Assembly (NCBI GenBank): GCA_037126765.1
Contig: JBBCBC010000027.1
Location: 9,386,406 to 9,450,405, forward strand
Length of the DNA: 64,000 nt
Direction: 5' to 3'
DNA from: Stenogyne calaminthoides
Lineage: Eukaryota > Streptophyta > Magnoliopsida > Lamiales > Lamiaceae
Both the position numbers and the translations under genes were made by a program. The notes under the pieces were generated by a model. It ran no database searches. It was not told the DNA's origin and saw only the letters and a list, made by a program, of their open reading frames with translations. Of the stretch, positions 47,529 through 57,418 are shown in pieces; positions within the stretch are counted from its first letter, which is position 1, and every line of letters begins with the position of its first letter.

Positions 47529-47976
47529 CAAAAAAATAAACTCGACTGCTTTAGTAAGAGGGTTGAACCAGCGTGCTTCGTAATTGTATTTCTTAAGAAT
47601 CTGTTTCTAGAATATTTTCGAAAAAAAAAATCATTTAAATAAATTGCAATTGTATTTCGTTAGAATCTGTTTCAAGAATATTTTCCAAGAAATTTCAAGA
47701 ATATTTTCCAAGAAAAATCATTAATTCATTCATTCAAATCAATTGCAAATGTATTTCTTAGGAATGTGTTTCAAGAATACTCTTAAAAAAATTCATTTAA
47801 ATCAAATGCAATGCATGTAGGGAAAAAGAAAATTATAAACTAAGGCGGAGGGTGAAAGTAGGACCTTAGTAATGGTAGTATCTCTTAAGAATGGTTTCAA
47901 GATTCTGCAGACAGGAAATATCGCCGTCGACAATAAGAACTGAAAGACCCGTTGGAGAAAACCCTCCTCCCATCAT

Positions 47977-48322
47977 ATATATATGCAGAGTCTGATTTGG
48001 CGGTAGAGAGAGAAAAAAGAGAGTAGTTTGAGAGACACGTACTTCCTGCCTTGTGGGAATATTTATAAGAAAATAAATGAAGTTTTTGTGGGCCTGATGC
48101 GAACGAGAGTCGTTGGGCTCAAGAACGCATACAATCGGGTTAGGCGGGCCAAGATCAACGTAGCGATGGCCCAAGGCCCAATAGTGGAAACGGTTGCGAG
48201 ATGCGACAATTATCCCAGAAATATCACTACATTCGCAAAATCTCAAGATTGACAAGATTGTCCAAGAATTGTGAAGATCGCAGGATTAATAAATTGTCCC
48301 AGATTTATCAACTACTTATATT
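47977..48322. other. 5' flank of the ARR-B pseudogene
   Basis: This is the former promoter side of the pseudogene. A frame running upstream of the Met at 47976 is open for some distance, but its text looks non-coding. No distinct promoter element assigned. Confidence 0.45.
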
Positions 48323-48830
48323 GAGATAAAAAGTTTTTTGTCTCATAACTTATCTACTGTTCATTTTTCGTCCCAAAATATTTAACTATCCAATTTTGGT
48401 CCCATAACTAAATTGATTATCCAAATTTGGTTCCATTTTTCCCGAAAAATCGCGAATAACTTCGTTTTGATGACGTGTAAGTCACGTGCCGGTAAAATTT
48501 GGGGGTTTTCTATACCCTCGATGACGTGAACGCTGACTATTATTTCTTTTTATTTTTTTACGTTTTTCAATCAATTAAACCACACATGTATAAATAATCC
48601 AATAAATTTAATCAAAACTAAAATTTAAAATTTGTAAATGTAAGAACAACTAAATTTTACTGGCCCATGACTTGCATGAGACCGAAAATGACATTTTTTC
48701 TAATTTTTCTGTGAAAATGAGACCAAAATTGAACAATCCATTTAGTTGTGGGACTAAAATTGGACATTAATTTTTTTTGGGACGAAAATTTACAGTGCAT
48801 AAGTTATGGAACCAAAAAACTTTTTTTCTC
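48323..48830. mobile_element. M1 family MULE-like element, copy 3
   Basis: The ends are GAGATAAAAAGTTTTTTG and the inverse of GAGAAAAAAAGTTTTTTGG. The flanks ACTTATATT (48314-48322) / ACTTATTTA (48831-48839) match at seven of nine bases. The interior shares ACTTGCATGAGAC-like and ACGTGAACGCTGACTATT segments with copies 1 and 2. Confidence 0.82.
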
Positions 48831-48839
48831 ACTTATTTA

Positions 48840-50150
48840 TCCGTTTATATTTATATTTATCAGTTTAGATTTCACGTATCTAGTTGTTAGGATATGTTTT
48901 ATTTGATTTTCCATTAGCTAGTATTTAAATGTTGTTGCACTTTGGATTCTTTTTTACCGAATAATGGAGTACTTATTTCTTCGTTACCGGCTATTATAAG
49001 TTTTCATTACCAAGTGAAAGTCGGCGCTTTGAAGAGTTTGGTTGCCACTTTGAAGTGTTTGCAACGTAATTTGGAGAATTGCCTATCACACATTGCCATT
49101 TTTGTTTTAGATTTTCAGAATTTATTCTCCATTTTGTCAATTTTTTTAATTTAATATTTATTTTAAATAGAAATATAGAGATAAGTGTATAGTAGAATAT
49201 TTTATTTTATTAAAGATTATATTTTTTGTAGTACAAAAACTTATATTGGTTTTGATTTTGGTCCTATGAGTATTGACTTTTGCTTATGGTTCTACAAATT
49301 TTCAATTTTTTTGAAATTGATCTATTAACCTACTGCTGCAATAGATACTAAAAGTATTAACTGTTGATTATGTTCCAGTAAGTTTTCAAAATTTCTTAAA
49401 TTGATAATCATAAGTATTGATTTTAGATTATGATCTTGGAAGTTTTCAAATATTTTGAAGTTTGTCAATTAACCCAGCAGGTGATCGAGCTGGTCACAAT
49501 TTTGATACCAGTGTCTAAAATCACATGCATATAAAAAATTTCAATGATGATTATCTAAAAACTTCACGTACAAGAGTAATCTAAGGATTATGATTAAATT
49601 AATGATTTTTAATAGATATATAGAGATATAAGTGTATACTAATATATTTTAATAATTATATAAAAAATACCAATATATAATTTTTATTTTCAATATCTAA
49701 AATCATAGATATATAAAATTTCATGATTATCTAAAAATCTCAAATAAAATACTAATTATAAGTATTATGATTAATTTAATAATTATATTTGTCTTTCTTA
49801 ACAAATTTAAAATATGATCTGATATTTATATTTAAAATCTACGTATGTATTAAAAATAATTAAATATGATGATAATGAAAGATATGTCGGATAAAACCTG
49901 TTCAAATATCCGTCATCGTACATACTTTCTGAGAGAATTCCGTCTCATCGTACAGGTTTGACTATATATAAATTTTTTCTAGGTTTTTTTCTTCTATTTT
50001 GAGTTAAAATCTTATAATTCACTTAATTTCACCTTTAATTTGTCTAGTTACGGGTTATTAGGTATTCCATTCAAAATTCTTGGTTTTGCCCTAATTTATA
50101 GTTCATAAATTAGCCTAAGTTTGTGTCAAGATGTGGTGTTCTCGATTTGA
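48840..50150. other. AT-rich DNA with degenerate repeats
   Basis: At about 49245-49475 three degenerate units share TTGATTATG.TC..GTAAGTTTTCAAA-type text. No gene or bounded element recognised. Confidence 0.45.
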
Positions 50151-53100
50151 TTCGTTTAAATCTCTGTCTATTGATGCGCGTCTGATATGTTTCTAGAATC
50201 AAAATGGAGACAACTTCTTCGGTTCCATTTTTCTGCATCAGATCGCGAAAATCTGTTCTAAAGCACTGTTATTCTTCTCCATAGAGCCAGGAAAGAATCA
50301 ACTGTAGTTAATATCAAACTCTCAAATGCTTGCGGTGTGTTTAAATGAATTTTATGTTTCTTTATCAAATTTCTGAAGCTTATGTTAATATTTAATTTGT
50401 TCAGGAAAAGGCTGTGGGGAGGCATATTTGGTGAAGTTTACCAGAGGTGAGCTTATTTCATATCTGTGTTTTTTGGTGGTTTAAATTTTGTTATTGATGA
50501 TGTATCTCTTTCATGTTGTGGTGTAGTGTAAGTTGGTAACAAATTGGTTGTGTGATGTATGGAGTGAATTTGAAGTGATTGATTACTTCGAAAACGTATG
50601 TATTTGATCTTTATTTATGAGGTTTTTGGTATTATTTAATGGTTTAAGTGCTTGTAATTTAATGCTGCTATTAATTGGAAATATGGTTTGCAGTATATGG
50701 ATTCAGACCAAATTTCTACTACGTAATCTTTTGTTGTGGGCACTTGTCTTAGTATCCTAAGTTTAAGATGCACAATTTCTAGTGATCTAAGAATGTGAAA
50801 AATATGAAACAAAGTAATGTGTTTGCTTTTGAAGAGGATTAAAACAAAGTATTAGATGCTGATACAATCAATTCTGTTTATTTTCAGAAACGTTACTTAG
50901 TTTGAGTTTCTTGATTCCTTCTTGCAGCACTACATCTTTTCCTGAAATTGACACCGGGATGAAATCTTTGTGGTTTTTACACAAGCAGCTAATCTTATCA
51001 TCTTTTTCTGCCCTGCCGCCCTGCATTTTCTGAGCAAGCACACAAGTGATTCTTGTGTCTATGACAAAGATTATATAGGCGTTCCTTGTGTGGCTCCGGT
51101 GACCGCCTTAGCTTCAATGATAAAACTCATTCTTACTACATCATCAAGAGATTGCTTTCTTCCTTTGGCTATGAGTAATTACTTACTACATCTATCACTT
51201 TAACACTCATTCTTGCTGCTGCAATTAATACTGAAAAATACACATACTGAGTTTGTTTAATTATATAATATACCTAGATTTATTTACTTACTTTATTATT
51301 AATCAGACCACATATGGCTTCACCTCATGCATCATGGAGGGCTTGAGTTTTGTCATTCCAAGACTTGTTATTCGGTGGGTAACTACACTTCCAACTTCAA
51401 CACTTCGCTCTTCATTTTTATTTCAATTTTCTTGTCATATATTTATGCAAACAGGTATTCTTGTCATCTTTTTCTGCCCTGCTTCACTACATTTGTTGCT
51501 GCTTTGCAATGTAAGTATGTATTTTTCTTCAACAATTACTTGTAAGGAAGCTTCTATGTTGAACACAACTGATCAAGCTTATGCTCCATTCGGTTCATCT
51601 GAGGTATCCTTACTCAACTTTCTTGCCTTCCATTCATCAATTTTATGATTTACTATATCCGAGACTTGGCTAATTAAGATGGTCTATTTCGTAGACCGTG
51701 TATGTCGAATATAAGACTCTGCTATAGTGCTATTATTTTATTAGTAGAGATTGGAAATGTGAATAAGCGGGATGGGAGACTTACTTTGTTCCTATATATA
51801 CCTTCTAGTGTTTATCTATATCCTCAGCATACTGCTCATGTGGTGCATATGTATATACTAGTTAGTAGTTGCTAAAGATGGGCACCATTAGGAATTAACC
51901 TGAGAATAGTCTAAAGTAGATTGAAGCAAAATTTTGACTGACTTATGAATCTGCTTGTGACACTGCTTTTTTTATGTTAAGAAGAAATGATAAGGAGACA
52001 AAATTATTATCATTGGTATTCTCCATGTTAGATTGATTTATCTTCTCTTGTTTCCCCTTTGCTAGGAGAAGGCTGTTATTGAAGAGACATCTCCACTAAA
52101 ACCATCTGAAGAAGAAATTAGCCCATGTTCAATTTTTCCACTTGGAGGACAACTTTTAAGGTAGTTAATATTAAATTGGGTGCAGATTAATTGGGTAACT
52201 TGAGGTGCCCCTTCTTTACTTCTGTAAAATGTAGAAGATTCCAGTTTTCTGGTCGTTATCAAGGAACGTATTGTGCCTAATGCATTTAGTTCTTATCCCT
52301 ATAAAGGATTTCACATATCATTTTCGATTTCTGTTTAGGTGAATGGTTCAACCTTGATTTGTGCAGAAATAGAGACTTCAAATAGTGTCGTTCCAATTCA
52401 AGGTATGTCACAATATCCTTCACTTGATCATAAATTGTATGCTTCAATTGTATATGGATCAAAGCATGTAAGGCTTATTAGAAAATTGACAGCTTGTATG
52501 AATTGGATTTCAATTTTCTTTTGGGATGGGGAGGCTGGGGGATAAATATTTATGAACCATAGGTAAAGTTATAAACTCTACTCAAGAGATTGATCCTTGT
52601 AACAATGATAATCTCTCTGCTACTCCAGTCTTGTTTATTTGTTCTTTTTTTCTTTTTAAGTTAAACTTTTAAGCTTAATATTCTAGATGACAATGGAAGT
52701 ATTACTGCTCATTTCTACATTCTTACCTGTGTAGGATTTTGGTGGTCAATCACTCTGTTGTGTGGGCTGCAGTGTGCTTGTGTCTAACAAATGAGGTTTG
52801 TATTTATTAATATGTTTACATTCATCGAACTGGATTTTTTGTTATCATAGATATTTAGATGAATTCTCGGGGTTAACTTTCACCTTTTTAGATCAGAAAC
52901 AAACAAATACAATGTCATCATCCTGTCAAGGCCTTTTTAAGTTGATTTTTTTGTCTTCTTCCATTTCCTTTGATCTCTCAATTTTTTATTAATCTCTGTA
53001 TTTATGTGCCTCTTTCATATTTGTATATATGTAATAATTAATTTGGGCATGGATCCATGCTGCATGCATCAATTTTACTGCTCTTACTTTTGCCTTTTTG

Positions 53101-53230
53101 TCTTGCAGGTTTCTTGATATATGATCTACAATTGGGTTGGAGATATCCTCAAATACCTGTCTTTTTCACATACCTTAAAATAGCTAAGTCATGTTGATAC
53201 ATTGGTTGAGAAATAAAGGGAAAACTAGTG
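50150..53230 (+). other. Weakly gene-like region, possible decayed multi-exon gene
   Basis: Several short open blocks are bounded by good splice signals: about 51547-51603 (EASMLNTTDQAYAPFGSSE), 52066-52160 (EKAVIEETSPLKPSEEEISP, then CSIFPLGGQLL) and about 52339-52401 (NGSTLICAEIETSNSVVP). Phases join the first two but not the third, where a TGA results. The phrase TCATCTTTTTCTGCCCTGC occurs twice (about 50998 and 51458), a local duplication. I do not recognise the protein. It may be a decayed host gene or a non-coding transcript. Confidence 0.25.
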
Positions 53231-53591
53231 ACAGAATGAAATGTAAGAGTTCTCCATTGTTTAATTTGGCCCTCAAGTAATGACTTTGTTCGACTCCTTT
53301 TGACGTTTAGAATATCATGAAATGATTTACCTGATATTGGAAGGATGTTAGAATTTGATTTGTTTTATATATAAAGACAATGTTGTATCAAAAAAAATTG
53401 ATGTTATCCGTACCTAAATGCGTTTCTGATGCAAAAGTTTGGTCTTTTAATATTAGAAATTAGTATCAGAAAACATGTATTGATGCCATATGTTTAGTAT
53501 CGGTAAAGTTTTAGATACTATAAATATAATGTTGTAACAAAAAAAATTGATACCATTTTTTGATACTAAATGTCTTTCTGATACTAAAGAG

Positions 53592-54388
53592 CAGTGTTTT
53601 CATAACCGAACCGGTGATCGAACCGGACATATCATCGGTCAACGGTTCAACCGGTCGGACCGGTTCAACCGGCGGTTCAACTGTTTAAATGATTTATGTG
53701 TATTTTTTGTAAATTTTTTTATATTTTACTATTTTTTTTAAATGATTAATTCATCAATGGACTTATAATATAAATATTTAAATTTAATTAATCAAACTTG
53801 AACCATAAAAAAAAAAAAAACGTGAAAAGATTTGTCCCACGTCGAATAAGCATTAGAAGAAACGTAAAATGAAGTTATATAAAAGGGATAGGAGGTAGAT
53901 TTTATGGATCTCCTATCCCACATCGATAAGTATTAAAAAAGATGTGAGGTGGAGTAATATAAAAGGTGGATCTCTCATCCCATATTGAATAAGTATTAAG
54001 AAAGATGTGAGATGAAGTAATATAAAAGGGAGTGGAGGTAGATCTAAATTCTACCTAAATCTCCTATCCCACATTGAATAAGTACTAAAAATATGTGAGA
54101 TAGAGTAATATAAAAGGGGTGGGGGTATAGATCTTTACCCACAAGAAAGATTAGTTAAAAATTGATTGATATTAAAAATAAAAAATTTTACCTAAATAAT
54201 TATTAGTTTAAAATTTTTAAAAAGTTTGAAAATTAGAAAAAAAAAAAAAACCGGTCGAACCGGTTTTGACCGGTTCTGACCGGTTTAACCTATAAACCAG
54301 TTCTTAGGAGGTGTTCGGACCGGTTCCGGGTCCGGTTCCCGGTTCAACAGGTTGAACTGGCCGGTCCGGTCCGGTTTTGAAATCATTG
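53592..54388. mobile_element. Non-autonomous hAT element
   Basis: The ends are CAGTGTTTTCATAACCGAAC and, reversed, CAATGATTTCAAAACCGGAC. A perfect 8-bp duplication CTAAAGAG flanks it (53584-53591 and 54389-54396), the hAT size. The subterminal parts are dense in ACCGGTT palindromes. The centre carries four tandem promoter-like modules (see findings). No transposase. Confidence 0.92.
53834..54116 (+). promoter_or_regulatory. Four tandem USE-TATA modules resembling snRNA gene promoters
   Basis: Modules pair an RTCCCACATCG-like element with TATAAAAG: 53834-53844 with 53878-53885, 53915-53925 with 53958-53965, 53977-53987 with 54021-54028, and 54066-54076 with 54109-54116. The gaps are 33, 32, 33 and 32 nt. 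Known plant snRNA genes made by RNA polymerase II have this upstream sequence element and a TATA box 33-34 bp apart. No U-snRNA body follows any module. Confidence 0.55.
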
Positions 54389-54634
54389 CTAAAGAGTTCA
54401 AACTTCTAGTATCAAAAATAGAGTTTTAGATACTATAAATACAATATTGTATCTAAAAGATTTGATACCATTATCCGATACTAAAAGTCTTTCTGATGCT
54501 AAAGATCAATCTTTTAGTATTAGAACTCATTTTCTAATACGAGACCTTTAGGATCGGGAGTATAGGTATCGGATGTGTATTGGAAATATATTGGATACCA
54601 AAACTCAATGGTATCAAATATTTGATCTTTAATA

Positions 54635-55500
54635 TCAAAAAAATTCTGATACTAAAAACCTTTTTTCTAGTAGTGGTGTCGTTTTACACCTGTGTGTGGG
54701 TACGAATTTTTCATCGCAATTAAAACACAACCCTTTCTCACTTCTTCTTTGCATCTCGTCCCAAGAAATACGTTTAACCCCGGGTGGGCTTGGACTGGCG
54801 GCGACGCCCGCGTTGCCTCCCGAGTTGCCTTCATCGCTCCGGTAGTCTAAAGATGGGGTCCTGGTCTTGTGCACGTCGATCCTCGACCCACGTTTGACGG
54901 CGATTAGGTGGTCATCTCGTAGGCGCGCTACTTCAACAACATCATGGTACGTCTTAGGTCATAGACCCTCACCTCCGTTGCCAATTTTGTCTTTAACCCG
55001 CCAATAAACGCTCCCACGAGCGCCTTCTTCAGCCAATCGTGCACACGACTTGCAATTCATTCAAACTCCTTTTGATATTCCCATAGTGTTCCCACCTGTT
55101 TGATGTGCAAAAGTGCCTTATCGTAGTTGGTATACAACGATGGTCAAAACCTCGCCATAAGCTTCTTCTCGAAATTTTTCCACCGAACGATTCGCCATTT
55201 TTTCGACATACCCTGCTAATCCATTGCGACCAAATATTAGCTTCCCCTTTCATATAATACACAGCATAACGTACCTTTTCTTCGCGTTTGATGTCGTGTA
55301 AATCGAAGTACTGTTTTGCCCGGCTGATCCACGAAACTGGATCCGCCCCGTTGAACATCGGACATGTGAGTTTCGGTCTGTTCGAACGTCAATCGTCCCT
55401 TGGCCTAGTATCGTCCTGTCCTTCCCGTCGAGTTGGATTGATGACTCGGTTTCGGTTGAGTCGGTCTCCCCGGACGAGATGCAAGAGTCGTAAAAGCATG
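54635..55500 (-). pseudogene. Ty3-gypsy gag remnant
   Basis: On the minus strand the text MFNGADPVSWISRAKQYFDL, then EEKVRYAVYYMKGEANIW, is the plant gypsy Retrotrans_gag core. Further on come KQVGTLWEYQKEFE-like and VHDWLKKALVGAFIGGLK-like pieces in shifted frames. A zinc knuckle CFNCDEKFVPTHRC lies near 54700. The gag is cut off at 54675 by the CACTA end and holds several stops. Confidence 0.83.
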
Positions 55501-55936
55501 TTTTGACGGGCTAGAAAACCTACTCAGAGAGGAGCAACACTGGCGGTGTCAATCATTTTGCTAAGTTAATAGATGAAGCAGACGGGTCGGAAAAGATCAA
55601 CAACTTGCAGACTCATGAAAACAATGAAATTAACGAGAAGGCTGAGAAAATACTGCAAGCCTATTGGCAAAAGAATAACAAGGCTTTACCTGCTGATGAT
55701 GAGGCCCTACTCAGAAAAAAACTTTGCTTCTCTGGTCTTTTGCTTTCCTTCATTTTTTTATTAAGCATGCTATAACTCAAATATCATGTCCACAGTGTTG
55801 ATATGGAGCTTGATGGTGGATTTTTTTATAAATTCCAACACCAGCATAAAATATTTGATACAAGTAATTTATGATAATATTGGGTTCTATAAGAAATTCA
55901 CTATCGGCTGCCATGTCAAAACCGATATATACATCT
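55501..55936. other. Unassigned segment with a short coding-like stretch
   Basis: At about 55566-55740 (plus) a frame reads LIDEADGSEKINNLQTHENN followed by a Lys/Glu-rich stretch with EKILQAYWQKNNKA. It resembles a piece of a charged host protein but has no start, splice context or recognisable domain. Confidence 0.3.
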
Positions 55937-56419
55937 GGGAAAAGTATTTTTCTAGGCCTGTAACTTAGGAGTTGTGTTTTAAGAACAATAATTTTATAGC
56001 TTTGAAAATGTAGGATGATATGTTTCCTGTAAATATAGGACAATATATTCAAAATATGTAAATGTAGGACTATCGAGCTTAAATAAGCTTAAATTGAGCT
56101 GAAATGTCACCTGAGTTGCATGATTGTCCTACACTTATATATTTACTGACTTGTGAATGTAGGACACAATGTTTCAAAAAATATGTAAATTTAGGACAAT
56201 CTTACAACTCAAGTGATATTTCAGCTCGATTTGGGCTTATTCGAGCCAAATTGTCCTATATTTACAATTTTTTAAATATGTTGTCCTACATTCTCAAATA
56301 TATAAAATTATTATCCTTAAAACCAACATATTGTCTTAATTAACATTCACAAGCCTCTAAAATTATTGTCCATAAAACCAAACTCCCCCAGAATACTGGT
56401 CTAAATAAACATTATTCCC
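55937..56419. mobile_element. R1 family TIR element, copy 3
   Basis: Begins GGGAAAAGTATTTTTCTAGG; the right end reversed begins GGGAATAATGTTTATTTAG. Flanks are TATACATCT (55928-55936) and TATACATAT (56420-56428), eight of nine matching, pointing to a Mutator-type mechanism for the R1 family. Confidence 0.78.
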
Positions 56420-56569
56420 TATACATATGTATAAGTGAGCAATGGATATATAAAGGGTAAAACTGTAAAACATCATTGGCTCAATAACATTTGTGAGGCT
56501 GCACACACCCATATCTAAGAATGATGGAATTGAAAAATAAATTAAAATTGTCCCATAGCACTTCTGCCT

Positions 56570-57153
56570 AAAACTGTTGAGATGGGCCGACGGGACGGGG
56601 CAAAAGCCCATCTTGGGGTGGGCCAAAAAACTGAGCAGCTATAAAACCTCAACCTAGCCCACTAATTGACGGGCCACGGGTTTAGACAGGTTAACCTACT
56701 ATTAATTTTTTAACATTTTTTTAAATAAGAAATATATAATATAAAAGCTCTTACGTATTAAATACATCAAAATTAAATATAATCAAACAATTTATGTTGA
56801 TTTCTATCCCTATAAAAATTAACATAATTTATTTATTACAAATAAAGCTATTCATTCATTAATCGCAAATCTAATTTTCTAAACATTAAAGTTCACCATT
56901 AATCAATCATAATAATTCATATATACAGCATCCTAAAAATTAAACTTATTATCCATAAACATAAAGTTTACCTAATATCCCAAAAAATAACATTATAATT
57001 GTTAAATGTATAATAAAAATGTAAAATAACAAAGTTTAGGCCCGCCTCGCCAAAACACATGGCCCAAATGGGCAGAAATTTCTTGGCCCAACCCACCTAT
57101 TAAACACGGCGGGGCAGGCTGGCTATACGGGCCCAGCCCATTTTGACAGCTCT
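56570..57153. mobile_element. hAT-like MITE with GGGCC-rich ends
   Basis: The left end contains CTGTTGAGATGGGCCGACGG; the right end reversed reads AGAGCTGTCAAAATGGGC then TGGGCCCG. The flanks ACTTCTGCCT (56560-56569) and ACTTCGGCCT (57154-57163) differ at one of ten bases, so an 8-bp hAT duplication fits within them. Confidence 0.75.
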
Positions 57154-57418
57154 ACTTCGGCCTGTCCTTGCAATTCCCTCCAGCTCGTCTCTTGTACTTC
57201 TACGTGCATTGATTCTTGGAGTTCTGATAAGAAACAGAGCAAGGAATACAATAAAATTGCTACTAATATGTTTATGTCTTACCAAACATCGACACGAGGC
57301 ATGTCATTATTTTTATTCTCACCCTAATCTAATACGATTATGTCTTACCAAACAGCGACATAAGGCCATCATTATTTTTATTTTTACCCTAATCTATAGA
57401 CCACATTTAGGGTAATTC

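Larger units (their letters stand above)
40157..47976 (-). pseudogene. Type-B response regulator (ARR-B, receiver + GARP) pseudogene
   Basis: In cytokinin signalling this family is phosphorylated on a receiver Asp and binds DNA through a GARP domain. Exon blocks: 47976-47869 (SVLIVDGDISCLQNLE), 45589-45445 (EMVISDVNMSD with the phospho-Asp), 44574-44252 (MSNDEETNMVMRG, YLHKPIEP with the conserved Lys, then KKPRLVWNEERKKLF), 44181-44107 (IGPKKILELMG ... ASHLQ) and 43846 onward (KHRLNLARD). The C-terminal Asn/Gln-rich part resumes at 43052-43021 and 40955, ending at 40157 after three GGSDPN-like repeats. The exon 2/3 join rebuilds the conserved PIMMSND. Defects: a Gly in the acidic pair (VDGD), stops after YYHY and after HQIEGGK, frameshifts in the linker, in GARP and near 40320, a TAG near 43040, and transposon insertions in coding sequence. 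Confidence 0.85.
53395..54675. mobile_element. Right end of a second CACTA element, interrupted by a hAT element
   Basis: The sequence ends CTAGTAGTG at 54675, the inverse of the common CACTA start CACTACTAGAAAAAAGG. Many TGATACTAAA / TAGTATCAGA subterminal motifs lie at 53395-53590 and 54397-54660. A hAT insertion sits between them. I could not find the matching left end in this window. Confidence 0.7.

Noticed and set aside
50938..50970. CACTACATCTTTTCC as the left end of the CACTA ending at 54675
   Set aside because: It does not match the right end beyond the first six bases and lacks the GTG duplication.
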